Part shown: positions 8,808 to 18,595 of the stretch, one piece after another | Numbering within the stretch: position 1 is the stretch's first letter | Layout: each line of letters opens with the position of its first letter | Assembly (NCBI RefSeq): GCF_016722925.1 | Contig: NZ_JAEQNC010000013.1 | Location: 1 to 64,000, forward strand | DNA from: Phytoamicus setariae | GTDB lineage: Bacteria; Pseudomonadota; Alphaproteobacteria; Rhizobiales; Rhizobiaceae | Length of the DNA: 64,000 nucleotides | Reading direction: 5' to 3' | Program-made: the position numbers and the translations under genes | Notes under the pieces: generated by a model | The model's database searches: none | Told to the model about the DNA's origin: nothing | Seen by the model: the letters and a program-made list of their open reading frames with translations, nothing else

Positions 8808-10031
8808 TCAGGCTGCTGCCAATTCAGATCGGATAAGGCTGCCAAGCCGAGAGATGCCCGTCTCGATCATCTCGTCGGATGCACAGGAGAAGCTCAGCCG
8901 CAGCGTATTCTGGCCACTGCCATCGGCATGGAAAGCCCTGCCGGGAACGAAGGCAACCTTGGCTTCGGCGATTGCCTTGGCCAACAATGCTGCGCCATCC
9001 ATGCCCTTGGGCAGCGTCACCCAGACGAACATCCCGCCTTCGGGCTTTGTCCATTCGACACCGGCCGGCATCGACTTTTGCAGCGCCGCGAGCATCTGGT
9101 TGCGGCGATGGCTGTAGACCCGTTTGATCTTTTCGACCTGTTCGGCAAACACCCCGTCGGCGACCTTGCCTATTACCATCTGGTTAATGGTCGAGGAGTG
9201 CAGATCGGCCGCCTGCTTGATCAGCACCAGCTTGCGAACCACTTCCTCGTTGGCAACAACCCAGCCGACGCGCAGACCGGGTGCCAGCGTCTTGGAGAAG
9301 CTTCCGCAATAGAAGGTGCGGGTCTTGTTGATATCGCCGCCATGGCGGGCGATGTCGAGCGCCAGAATCGGCGGAACGGTTTCGCCGTCATAACGCAGCG
9401 CCTGATAGGCGGCGTCCTCTACAACAGGTATATCGAGCGTTTCAGCCAGGTCGAGCAGCCATTCGCGCTCGCCCTTGGTCATGGTTTCGCCAGTCGGATT
9501 GTGGAATTCGGCCACCGCATAGGCGAACTTCACCCGGCCGCCTGCCTTCTCCGCGGCGTCGACATAGGACGAAGCGGGGCGATTGCTCATCGGCAGCAGC
9601 TTGTCGTAGGTAGGCTCATAGGCGTTGAACGCGCCGAGTGCGCCCATATAGGTCGGCCATGTCACCAATGCGGTGTCGTTGGGCGACAAAAACAGCTTGC
9701 CGAGATAGTCCAACACCTGCTGGGAACCGGACGTGATGAACACGTTGGTCGCATTGCAGGGAATGCCGATCTTGGCCATTTCCTTGACGATCCAGTCGCG
9801 TAGCGGCTTGTAGCCTTCGCTGACGGAATATTGCAGCGCCGCGTCGCCCTGATCGCCCGCCAGCACCTCGCCATAGGCCTTGCTCACGGCTTCCTTGGGG
9901 AAAAGCGCGACATCGGGAATACCTCCCGCAAACGAAATAATATCCGGCTGCTCAAGCAGTTTCAGCAGTTCGCGAATTTCCGACGCCTTCATGCGCATCG
10001 CGCGCGAGGCAAAAACCTTTTCCCAATCCAT
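8808..10031 (-). CDS. PLP-dependent aminotransferase, class I/II (LysN/2-aminoadipate type)
   Basis: A 407-residue fold-type I aminotransferase. Visible are the substrate loop IISFAGGIPDVALFP (residues 30-45), the cofactor loop TSGSQQVLDYLGKLF, the Asn-Pro of AEFHNPTGETM, the Asp of VVEDAAYQAL, and the Schiff-base lysine in CGSFSKTLAPGLRVGW, followed by the Arg of LRLSFS that binds the substrate carboxylate. It resembles the aminotransferase half of MocR proteins but has no helix-turn-helix. Substrate could be an aromatic, branched-chain or 2-aminoadipate-type amino acid. GAGG precedes the start at good spacing, and a strong promoter with an overlapping dyad lies upstream. The same dyad precedes a LysE exporter 16 kb away. 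Confidence 0.88.
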   Translation of the reverse strand: MDWEKVFASRAMRMKASEIRELLKLLEQPDIISFAGGIPDVALFPKEAVSKAYGEVLAGDQGDAALQYSVSEGYKPLRDWIVKEMAKIGIPCNATNVFITSGSQQVLDYLGKLFLSPNDTALVTWPTYMGALGAFNAYEPTYDKLLPMSNRPASSYVDAAEKAGGRVKFAYAVAEFHNPTGETMTKGEREWLLDLAETLDIPVVEDAAYQALRYDGETVPPILALDIARHGGDINKTRTFYCGSFSKTLAPGLRVGWVVANEEVVRKLVLIKQAADLHSSTINQMVIGKVADGVFAEQVEKIKRVYSHRRNQMLAALQKSMPAGVEWTKPEGGMFVWVTLPKGMDGAALLAKAIAEAKVAFVPGRAFHADGSGQNTLRLSFSCASDEMIETGISRLGSLIRSELAAA

Positions 10032-10063
10032 GTGTATTTCCTCGTAATCTTCTTATAGCTTCG

Positions 10064-10106
10064 AATACACCGTGAAACGCATATTATGTCAATATTACTG
10101 ACCTAA
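10064..10106 (-). promoter_or_regulatory. Sigma-70 promoter with overlapping dyad operator
   Basis: Read on the minus strand, TTGACA (10087-10092) and TGTATT (10064-10069) are separated by exactly 17 bases, a near-consensus promoter for the aminotransferase. The -35 box lies inside a dyad, TTAGGTCA-7 bases-TGACATAA (10084-10106). A factor bound there would block RNA polymerase. The same 23-base dyad, with 2 differences, occurs before the LysE gene at 26666-26690. Confidence 0.75.
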
Positions 10107-10211
10107 TTAGACGGCGTGCGGTGATCACGATTTCTTTCATTTTACCGGCTGCGATCGTGCGTGCATGGACGTCATAGCAGAAAGCAATTGATACGGAGCC
10201 CCCTTGTGTAC

Positions 10212-10955
10212 ATGCACACCGGAAAACTTGTCTTCCTTCTCGCCCTTTTCGCTGCCTCCTCCACCGCCCAGGCAGGCTGCTACGACCTTTCCAAGGCCGA
10301 GCCGCGCCAGCTAGCGGGCTTGCTCAGCTATCGCATCTTTGCCGGACCCCCAAACTTCGAGGATGTCCAGAAAGGCGACACGCCCGAGCCGGGTTTCATT
10401 CTGAAACTCGCCACGCCGATCTGCCTGCAGGGCGACGAATTCGCTGATCCAGCCGCATCGTTCGATGAAGTCCAACTGGTCGAGACCGAGCAGACCGCCG
10501 GCACCCTGGCGAAATACAAACAGCAGAATATTGCGGTAACGCTCGAACGCGCGATGGCGGCCCACACCGGTCATCACCACCGGCCCTTGGTCGCCTGGGT
10601 CACCAGCATATCAGCGCCCGGGGACTCCGCTGAGGAATACGGCACGGCCGCGTCCACCATTCGCGCCTTCTACCTTGCGCTGGCGGCCGTCGATGGCGAC
10701 ACTGCGTCCAACTTTGTTGTCGCAGAAAAGCGCATCAGCGGCCCCTTTTCCGCTCATGCGCTGACTCGCTTCTACAGAAACCTTACAGAGCCGCTGCAAC
10801 TGATCAACATCCAGCCATCCGGCAAAGACCAGTTCAAGGTCCGGTATACGTTCAAAAACGGGAATGCGCGTTGCGACGGCGAAGCTGCAGTGACCACCAC
10901 AAAGCGCAAAGGGGTGGATTTCATCAACGGCATAAAGGCCCTCAATGGGTGCTGA
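10212..10955 (+). CDS. Secreted protein with DUF4431-like N-terminal domain
   Basis: A 247-residue exported protein. The start at 10212 gives a clean signal peptide (HTGKLVFLLALFAASS, cleavage after AQA near residue 21); an in-frame ATG at 10161 would bury it. The first mature part (LSYRIFAGPPNFEDVQKGD, then FILKLATPICLQG) has the pattern of DUF4431, a small beta domain of unknown role. The second part, from about residue 150, is a separate unit (IRAFYLALAAVDGDTASNFV, then ALTRFYRNLTEPLQL) that looks like a small cystatin/NTF2-type fold. Two Cys near the end could pair. It ends 14 bases inside the convergent betI-like gene. Confidence 0.65.
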   Translation: MHTGKLVFLLALFAASSTAQAGCYDLSKAEPRQLAGLLSYRIFAGPPNFEDVQKGDTPEPGFILKLATPICLQGDEFADPAASFDEVQLVETEQTAGTLAKYKQQNIAVTLERAMAAHTGHHHRPLVAWVTSISAPGDSAEEYGTAASTIRAFYLALAAVDGDTASNFVVAEKRISGPFSAHALTRFYRNLTEPLQLINIQPSGKDQFKVRYTFKNGNARCDGEAAVTTTKRKGVDFINGIKALNGC

Positions 10956-11580
10956 GCGCAGTTGTCTTCAACCGAGCGACCAGTTCGTCGCCCAGCATTT
11001 TCTCGCAGTATTCGACCAGCAGCAGCTTGGCCTCTTCCAGCCAGATGTCTCTTTCCGCATGGCCGCGCCTTAGCCACAGGCCATCGATCATCGCGGCAAA
11101 GCCGCGGATGAAATGATCGGTTGGCTCGCGAGCCAACAGCGGCATCAACGCTGAGGCAACGTTCGATCGCAACCGGCTGTAATAGGGCCGTTGCAGGCGG
11201 GCGTAGCGCTCATTGTGCGAGGCTTCGGTGTAAAGCGACATCCACGCGCTGGCCGTGCTCTTATCGTAGCGGTGAGCCGGAAAGTTGCCGTCGATAATGG
11301 CGATCAACCGATCCCAACGCGTGGTCGCCTTCTTCATGTTGGCGACGACTTCCTCCATCAGCACGCGGTTGGCCAGCCGAACCATTTCGAAAAGAACTTC
11401 TTCCTTGTCTTTGAAATAGTAGGTTAAAATCCCCTGCGACATACCCGCCTCGTTGCAGATGCGGGTGGTCGTCAGCCCCTTCAGTCCCTCGCGCAGAAAT
11501 ATCCGATGCGCGGCATCGATCAGTTCAACACGGCGGATGTCTTCGATACGAGTCTTCTGTTTTTTAAGTCGTGCAACCAT
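10942..11580 (-). CDS. BetI-like TetR family regulator
   Basis: A 212-residue TetR-type repressor with the BetI pattern: RRVELIDAAHRIFLREGLKG, then TTTRICNEAGMSQGILTYYF for the helix-turn-helix, and the C-terminal part NFPAHRYDKSTASAWMSLYT plus RLQRPYYSRLRSNV typical of BetI choline-responsive repressors. Family length is about 195-210. It is divergent from a choline-binding-protein gene, the context expected of BetI. No betA/betB genes are present nearby, so the target may be the choX-like gene and itself. A weak dyad (TTGT/ACAA) is present in the intergenic gap but not convincing. Confidence 0.8.
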   Translation of the reverse strand: MVARLKKQKTRIEDIRRVELIDAAHRIFLREGLKGLTTTRICNEAGMSQGILTYYFKDKEEVLFEMVRLANRVLMEEVVANMKKATTRWDRLIAIIDGNFPAHRYDKSTASAWMSLYTEASHNERYARLQRPYYSRLRSNVASALMPLLAREPTDHFIRGFAAMIDGLWLRRGHAERDIWLEEAKLLLVEYCEKMLGDELVARLKTTALSTH

Positions 11581-11684
11581 GCTTGCTTATTAGCGCAATA
11601 ATTTTTTGTACGCTCTAACAATTTTTCATCTTGCCATACAAATAATGCTCGATAAGCTGCCCTCATAAACAAAAGGGGAAGCCA

Positions 11685-12632
11685 ATGCGCAAATTCACCG
11701 CCGCCATGCTGATCGCAATCAACAGCGTGAGCCTGCCTTCCGTGGCGCTCGCCGCCGACAAGGAGGAATGTCAGGCCGTCCGGATGTCCGATCTCGGTTG
11801 GACCGATATCGCACTGACCAACACGACAGCAGAGATCATCCTGAAGGCTCTGGGCTACCAGCCGACTCAAACGCTTCTCGGCCTCAATGTCACCTATGAC
11901 GCCCTCAAGCGCGGCGAAATGGATGTCTTTCTCGGCAATTGGCGGCCCGTGCAGGATATCGAATACAAGGCCTACTACGACGAAGGCTCGGTCGTCGCGC
12001 TCGGCAACAATCTCGAAGGCGCGAAATACACGCTCGCCGTGCCGAAATACGTCTCTGACGCCGGCGTAAAATCGTTCGCCGATCTCGCCGCCCACGGCGA
12101 CAAGTTCGGCAAGACCATCTATGGCATCGAGCCCGGCTCCAACCTGCCGCTGGTGGAAATGCTGGCCGAGAAGCGCCACGGCCTCGATGGCGACTGGAAA
12201 CTGGTGGAATCGAGCGAAGCGGCCATGCTGGCGCAGGTACGCCGCGCCATCTCCAGCAACGAGTGGATCGTCTTCCTCGGCTGGCAGCCGCACCCGATGA
12301 ACATGTCGATGGAAATGACCTATCTGTCCGGCGGCGATCAGGAATTTGGACCCAACTTCGGCGGCGCAACCGTGCGCACCATCGTCCGCAAGGGCTATCC
12401 CCAAGACTGCCCGAACGTGTCGAAGTTCTTCACCAATCTGGCATTCGATATTGCTTATGAAAATGCCGGCATGGATCTCATCATGACCAAGGGTACCGAG
12501 GTTCCTGCAGCCGCCCGCGAGATGATGGCCGCTCACCCCGAAAAACTCGAAGCATGGCTCGCCGGTGTCACCACCCTTGACGGCAAGCCGGGCCTCGACG
12601 CCGTCAAGGCAGAACTTGGAATGAACCAGTGA
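11685..12632 (+). CDS. choX: ChoX-type choline/glycine betaine substrate-binding protein
   Basis: A 315-residue periplasmic binding protein of the OpuAC/ProX superfamily. Residues 1-23 are a signal peptide ending ALA. The mature protein has the features of rhizobial ChoX: SDLGWTDIALTN, LNVTYDALKRGEMDVFLGNW with aromatic cage residues, a central GIEPGSNLP, and FLGWQPHPMNM with another Trp. These Trp residues build the cage around the trimethylammonium group. In rhizobia choX is followed by choW (permease) and choV (ATPase); here an alcohol dehydrogenase follows instead, so the permease must be elsewhere. Divergent from a BetI-like regulator, suggesting choline-dependent control. Confidence 0.82.
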   Translation: MRKFTAAMLIAINSVSLPSVALAADKEECQAVRMSDLGWTDIALTNTTAEIILKALGYQPTQTLLGLNVTYDALKRGEMDVFLGNWRPVQDIEYKAYYDEGSVVALGNNLEGAKYTLAVPKYVSDAGVKSFADLAAHGDKFGKTIYGIEPGSNLPLVEMLAEKRHGLDGDWKLVESSEAAMLAQVRRAISSNEWIVFLGWQPHPMNMSMEMTYLSGGDQEFGPNFGGATVRTIVRKGYPQDCPNVSKFFTNLAFDIAYENAGMDLIMTKGTEVPAAAREMMAAHPEKLEAWLAGVTTLDGKPGLDAVKAELGMNQ

Positions 12633-12649
12633 TCCTGCATACGTCCACA

Positions 12650-13660
12650 ATGCGTGCCGCCGTGCTCACCGAGCACGGCAAGCCACTCCAGATCGCCGAT
12701 GTGCCACGCCCCCGCCCGGGTCCCGGCCAGATTCTCGTGCGCCTGCAGGCCTGCGGCGTCTGCCATTCCGACGTTCACATCTGGAAGGGCGATGTCACCC
12801 CGCCTGATGTCCCCGCGCCGTTCGTGCTGGGCCATGAGGGCGTCGGCATCGTTGAAGGCGTCGGCAAAGGCGTCACCGAATGGCGGCAAGGCGATCTCGC
12901 CGGCGTTCCCTGGCTGCACGATACATGCTTCCACTGCGACGAATGCCTGGATGGCATGGAGTCCTTCTGCCAACACCAGCGGGCTCATGGATTGAATGTA
13001 CCGGGTGCATTTGCCGAATATGTGATTGCCGATGCCCGCTTTGCCGTGCCTCTGCCATCCGGCATGGAACCGGTCGGCGCCGCACCCATCATGTGCGCTG
13101 GCGTAACCGCTTACGGCGCCATTCGTCGGGCAAGGCTGGAGGCCGGCGAGAGCTGCGTGATATTCGGTTGCGGCGGGCTTGGGCTCTATGCGGTCCAGAT
13201 CGCCGCCCGACTGGGGGTCAAGGTCACCGCCGTCGATCGCGACCCGGCGAAACTCGCTCTGGCGCTCGAATATGGAGCTTCGCGCACGGAAGTTGCCGGC
13301 GAAGAACTTGCCAAGAGGTTCGCGAGCGAACATCCGAAGCACCACGCGGTGATCAACTTCGCGCCAACGACCGCGACCTGGGACGCGATGATAGCGGCCG
13401 TCCGGCCGCGTGGCCGTATCGTAGCGGCAGCTCTTGTCGCCGATCCGGTGCCCCTCAGTCAGGAATGGTTGACCGGAACGGGGGTGACGATAACAGGCAC
13501 CAGCGTCGGCACCCGGCAGGAAATGGCCGAAGTGGTAGAGATGCATGCGGCCCAACCGCTGCTGAACGAGATCGAGGCCATCGATCTGGCCGGGGCCTCC
13601 GCAGCGCTCGCGGCGCTGGACCAGGGCCGTGCGAAAGGCAGATATGTGATAAAGTTCTGA
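12650..13660 (+). CDS. Zinc-dependent alcohol dehydrogenase (AdhP-like MDR)
   Basis: A 336-residue medium-chain dehydrogenase/reductase. The catalytic zinc site is in ACGVCHSDVH (Cys, residue about 32) and GHEGVGIV (His), and the structural zinc is bound by four Cys in DTCFHCDECLDGMESFC with the standard C-x2-C-x2-C-x7-C spacing. The Rossmann motif is FGCGGLGLYAVQIA, and a following Asp (AVDRD) favours NAD over NADP. ATG 12650 begins the usual MRAAVLTEHGKPLQI; an in-frame GTG at 12629 overlapping the choX stop is a possible alternative and would imply coupling. Co-transcription with choX suggests oxidation of an alcohol such as choline-derived or related substrates, but that is inference. Confidence 0.9.
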   Translation: MRAAVLTEHGKPLQIADVPRPRPGPGQILVRLQACGVCHSDVHIWKGDVTPPDVPAPFVLGHEGVGIVEGVGKGVTEWRQGDLAGVPWLHDTCFHCDECLDGMESFCQHQRAHGLNVPGAFAEYVIADARFAVPLPSGMEPVGAAPIMCAGVTAYGAIRRARLEAGESCVIFGCGGLGLYAVQIAARLGVKVTAVDRDPAKLALALEYGASRTEVAGEELAKRFASEHPKHHAVINFAPTTATWDAMIAAVRPRGRIVAAALVADPVPLSQEWLTGTGVTITGTSVGTRQEMAEVVEMHAAQPLLNEIEAIDLAGASAALAALDQGRAKGRYVIKF

Positions 13661-13665
13661 CCCGG

Positions 13666-13767
13666 TTATCGGGCTGGGCCGTCGCTGACAAAGCCCATGA
13701 CGACAACTGTGAGAAACGCCGCAGCTATTGCGGCGTCGAACCAGCTGAGATGCTCGAGAAACGTCAT
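13666..13767 (-). CDS. Candidate 33-residue single-span membrane peptide
   Basis: A short ORF starting at ATG 13767 with an exceptionally strong ribosome binding site (GGAGGGGGG, four bases upstream). It reads MTFLEHLSWFDAAIAAAFLT and then a Val-rich stretch, ending in GFVSDGPAR. Residues about 11-27 form one uninterrupted hydrophobic helix, so an inner-membrane peptide is likely. It lies convergent to the adh gene and upstream of the minus-strand hypothetical gene's end, with no overlap. A GC-rich inverted repeat (13717-13735) inside it codes for Ala residues and might instead be the adh terminator. Not a recognised family; expression is unproven. Confidence 0.45.
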   Translation of the reverse strand: MTFLEHLSWFDAAIAAAFLTVVVMGFVSDGPAR

Positions 13768-13872
13768 CGTACCCCCCTCCAGACGATGCAACCTCCCCAG
13801 AAACCTAACACAACTTACCGCATTTTGTTCCATTGGCCAGACGAAATGGCTAAGGGACCTGCCCCGCGAGCA

Positions 13873-14622
13873 TCAGGTATGTTTCAGATGCAGTATGGCC
13901 TTCAATGCTTCCTCGAACAGCCAGATATCTGAATTCGCCGCGGCCACTCCGGCACCGCGCAACCTTGTTTCGACGTCGGGATCACAGAGAAAAACAATAA
14001 TCGACTGCCGCACCCCCTCTGGAACGCCGGACCAAAAATCCTCCGGCTCCCTCAGGTCCCGCATGCGCGCCACGAACTGCGCGAACTGCGCCGCCGAGCC
14101 CGGCGCCTGGTCGTCCAGCCAGACAGTCAGCTTCGGAACAACCGAAAGCCCGAGAAGCGCTGTCGCGCACAGCCAATCCTCCGCGTCACGCTCATCCGGA
14201 TGGAAAAAGCGAAGTCGTGCCCAGGCTGCTTCGACAACCGCGATAATTGTAACCCTCTCCGCCTCGGGCCAGCCCGGCCAGTTTGCATAGAGGAGTTTTT
14301 CGGCGATAAGCGTCGGATCCAGGCCCGGTTCACCTTCCGCGCCCACCACGGCAAGGTGAATGATCCGCGGCAGAAAATGCTTGTAGTCGTCAACATCTCC
14401 GACCGTGGTAATCGCATGCGAGGCGAAGCGACCCAGCGCGTTCGCCGACAGCTCCTTCAAAGGCGCGGAAATCAGATGCGCAAGAATCTTTGCAGTATCC
14501 CTCAACGGCGATGCATGCAGCTGGGTCGGCACCGGATATGCAGAAAATACCGCATACAGATCCGCCAGTGCATCGGCGAGATATGCATTCGCTGTGACGA
14601 CATCTCTGGGTATCTCGTTCAT
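13873..14622 (-). CDS. Hypothetical protein, 249 residues
   Basis: Not recognised. It is a mostly helical, acidic, soluble protein without signal peptide or membrane helix. It starts MNEIPRDVVTANAYLADALA and has HFLPRIIHLAVVG, EAAWARLRFFHPDERDAED and TVWLDDQAPGSAAQFAQFVA stretches, consistent with an alpha-helical repeat-like (HEAT-like) fold. The start at 14622 is preferred because the upstream extension would overlap the ilvC terminator. It stands alone downstream of ilvC and behind that gene's terminator, so it is probably transcribed separately. No function can be assigned. Confidence 0.65.
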   Translation of the reverse strand: MNEIPRDVVTANAYLADALADLYAVFSAYPVPTQLHASPLRDTAKILAHLISAPLKELSANALGRFASHAITTVGDVDDYKHFLPRIIHLAVVGAEGEPGLDPTLIAEKLLYANWPGWPEAERVTIIAVVEAAWARLRFFHPDERDAEDWLCATALLGLSVVPKLTVWLDDQAPGSAAQFAQFVARMRDLREPEDFWSGVPEGVRQSIIVFLCDPDVETRLRGAGVAAANSDIWLFEEALKAILHLKHT

Positions 14623-14652
14623 GTCTGGCTGATGTAGCAGTTCGCAGGCCAA

Positions 14653-14684
14653 ACAAAAAGCCGGGGAAGTTGCCCTCCCCGGCT
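14653..14684 (-). terminator. Rho-independent terminator of ilvC
   Basis: A 9-bp perfect stem (AGCCGGGGA / TCCCCGGCT) with an 8-base loop, followed on the minus strand by TTTTG. It begins 30 bases after the ilvC stop, a textbook intrinsic terminator. Confidence 0.9.
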
Positions 14685-14713
14685 CCAATAGCTATTGGCT
14701 ACCGCCAATTGGC

Positions 14714-16427
<1,714 letters not shown>

Positions 16428-16440
16428 CGCGAAACCCATA

Positions 16441-16456
16441 CGTACCGTACGGTACG
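16441..16456. promoter_or_regulatory. Perfect 16-bp palindrome, TetR operator candidate
   Basis: CGTACCGTACGGTACG equals its own reverse complement and lies directly upstream of the TetR coding region. Length and position fit an autoregulatory TetR operator. Binding is inferred. Confidence 0.65.
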
Positions 16457-16624
16457 GTTCGCAGTGTTTATGCGCCGGTTTTGGGCAGGGGTCAAGCTGA
16501 TTTTTTGTGAGGCACAAGCAAGTTTCGTAACTTGCCTCTACAGCTGGCGCGCACCGACTTTCGGGCGCAACGAAGGGGAACACCGACCAGCCGACAAAGT
16601 GACCTGCTGCAGGCGTCCCTCACT

Positions 16625-17458
16625 TCAAAACAGGAAATCGCCAGCCTTCAGGTTGGTGGCAGGGTCCAGGCGGATCAGGAAATCGGCCTTGCCGTCGCCG
16701 TCCGTGTCACCATAGAGATAGTTATCGCCCCTCACTGTCTCGTATCGCAGCTCACCGGCCTCCTTGCTGAAAGCAGCCTTGCCGATGAAATCAAAATCCT
16801 GCAGTCCCTTCGTCGTGGAATCCGCGTCCCAGCCGCTGAGATCGATCTTGTCTCCCTGCTTCCTGCTGAAGTCAAAAATCGTATCCGCGCTTGCCCTGGT
16901 GCTGCCGCTGTCGCCCGTGCGAAAAACGAAAATGTCCTGCCCAACATCGCCATAAAGCTTGTCGGCGCCCCTGCCGCCAGAGATCCTGTCGTCGCTAACA
17001 GCACCTTTGAGCAGGTCGTTGCCACTTTTGCCGGAGATTTCGTTCAACTCGAATTCCACCGACAGGGTTATGTGGCTCCTCTGGCCAAAGGAAGCCCCCT
17101 GGAAGTTGATGGCAAACGAATTGCCATCGGGCGAAATCGATATATCCCGCGCATCGAGCCCGTGCACGTTGGTGTTCATTTTAACCCCGATAATCGGATT
17201 GAGCGCACCGTATTTGTCTTCAAACAGCACGCCGTTGAAAGCAGCCCCCGAGAATATCCCGGCATCGTGAAACGCGAAGCGTATCTGTGTGTCTGATACA
17301 TCGATCGAGTAAAGGCTGGCCGTAGTGCCGAGCTCGATGCCGTCTTTGACAGTAAGGTCCTTTTGGGTCAGGACGCCACCGTAGGTCTCACCCTTCCAGG
17401 GAGTATTCGTGTCCGCATAGAAGTAGCTGTAAAAAATCTTCTTGCCCTGAAAGCCCAC
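16625..17458 (-). CDS. RTX-type calcium-binding secreted protein
   Basis: A 277-residue protein. The N-terminal 130 residues are beta-rich and not recognised. From about residue 140 there are glycine/aspartate-rich RTX nonapeptides (GKSGNDLLKGAVSDDRISGG then RGADKLYGDVGQDIFVF), followed by the serralysin-like C-terminal module (DTIFDFSRKQGDKIDLSGWD) and a hydrophobic end DFLF, the usual type I secretion signal. Such proteins bind Ca2+ once outside the cell. No signal peptide is present, as expected for type I export; no transporter genes lie nearby. Role unknown, possibly adhesion or surface coating. Confidence 0.85.
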   Translation of the reverse strand: MGFQGKKIFYSYFYADTNTPWKGETYGGVLTQKDLTVKDGIELGTTASLYSIDVSDTQIRFAFHDAGIFSGAAFNGVLFEDKYGALNPIIGVKMNTNVHGLDARDISISPDGNSFAINFQGASFGQRSHITLSVEFELNEISGKSGNDLLKGAVSDDRISGGRGADKLYGDVGQDIFVFRTGDSGSTRASADTIFDFSRKQGDKIDLSGWDADSTTKGLQDFDFIGKAAFSKEAGELRYETVRGDNYLYGDTDGDGKADFLIRLDPATNLKAGDFLF

Positions 17459-17581
17459 AATACATCCCCTTGAATATGCTCGGGAGCCTAGAGGGGCATC
17501 GTAAACAAAATCTTACCGCGGCCAGCATTGCCTAGCCGTCTGACGGGCGCGCCGGAATCTCCTTCTCAGCTTCGTCGAGCC

Positions 17582-18484
17582 TTACGCATCCAGACGCCTG
17601 CCTTTCACGAAATCCACGAATGCCCTCAGCGGTGCAGGCATGTGCCGGCGACTTGGATAATAGAGATACGGACCGGAAAACGGCTGCTGCCAGTCCCTCA
17701 ACACTTCGACCAGGGCCCCGCTCTCCAGATGGGTTCGCAAGAGATCCTCGAAAGTCGATAGAATGCCCACCCCTGCGAGTGCCGCGCGCAATTCCATGTC
17801 GATCGTATTGGCGACAAGCGGGCCGTTCGGCGTTATGCGGACGATTTCCGCGTCGCGCTCGAACTCCCAATTGGAAATGCGACCACTGTCGAATTTGTGG
17901 CGAATGCAGGAATGATGCAGCAAATCGCGGGGATGGGCAGGCACGCCTCGCGCCTTAAGATAATCAGGTGATGCGGCCGCCGCAAACCGCTGCTGGCGCG
18001 GTCCGAGCGGAACGGCAATCATATCGAGGTCCAGGCTTTCGTCATAGCGAATGCCGGCATCAAAGCCCTCGGCAAACACGTCGACAAAGCTGTCCTTCGC
18101 CTCGATTTCCAGCGTCACACCGGGAAACTCTTTGAGGAAGGCGGCGGCGATCGCCGGTATGATTTCGCGGGCAACGAATGTCGGTACGTTGAGCCTGAGA
18201 CTCCCCGCCGGGCTTTCATCAGAGCTCCGGACCTGATCGAGTGCTCCCGAAATCTCGCCCAACATCGGCGCTACTCTTTCGAGCAGCCGCTGGCCGGCCT
18301 CCGTCGGCGTCACACTGCGGGTGGTGCGATTGAGCAACCTTGTCTCAAGCCGCGCTTCCAGGCGTCGGACCGCCTCGCTGAGCGACGACGCCGAGACCGC
18401 GCGCAGCGACGCGGCCCTGCGAAAGCTCCTGACCTCGGCAACGGCCGCGAAGGCTTCGAGATCGGCGAGCGGCAATGAATTCAT
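17582..18484 (-). CDS. LysR family transcriptional regulator
   Basis: A 300-residue LysR-type regulator. The N-terminal helix-turn-helix is in DLEAFAAVAEVRSFRRAAS and SSLSEAVRRLEARLETRLLN, followed by RTTRSVTPTEAGQRLLERV. The effector domain has LRLNVPTFVAREIIPAIAAA and DAGIRYDESLDLDMIAVPLG, as in the subgroup that controls short-chain dehydrogenases and aldo-keto reductases. An in-frame ATG 24 bases upstream (18508) is possible; MNSLPLADLEAF is the more typical start. It is divergent from the aldo-keto reductase gene, its likely target. Confidence 0.92.
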   Translation of the reverse strand: MNSLPLADLEAFAAVAEVRSFRRAASLRAVSASSLSEAVRRLEARLETRLLNRTTRSVTPTEAGQRLLERVAPMLGEISGALDQVRSSDESPAGSLRLNVPTFVAREIIPAIAAAFLKEFPGVTLEIEAKDSFVDVFAEGFDAGIRYDESLDLDMIAVPLGPRQQRFAAAASPDYLKARGVPAHPRDLLHHSCIRHKFDSGRISNWEFERDAEIVRITPNGPLVANTIDMELRAALAGVGILSTFEDLLRTHLESGALVEVLRDWQQPFSGPYLYYPSRRHMPAPLRAFVDFVKGRRLDA

Positions 18485-18595
18485 TGTACATATTTCCGAA
18501 CGGGCCATTCAACGATGAGCGGATTATCGCACAAGCATGTCAGATGTAAAAGACCTGCATTCCGTTGAGTCAACCGGCGTTAAAGGAGCAAGACC

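Noticed and set aside
11581-11684. BetI operator TTGT...ACAA
   Set aside because: Only four bases pair; too weak to call.
11520-12650. 376-residue minus-strand ORF
   Set aside because: Antisense shadow of the choline-binding-protein gene.
13717-13735. Adh terminator
   Set aside because: The 7-bp inverted repeat lies inside the small ORF as Ala codons and has no T-run; it was noted under that ORF but not called.
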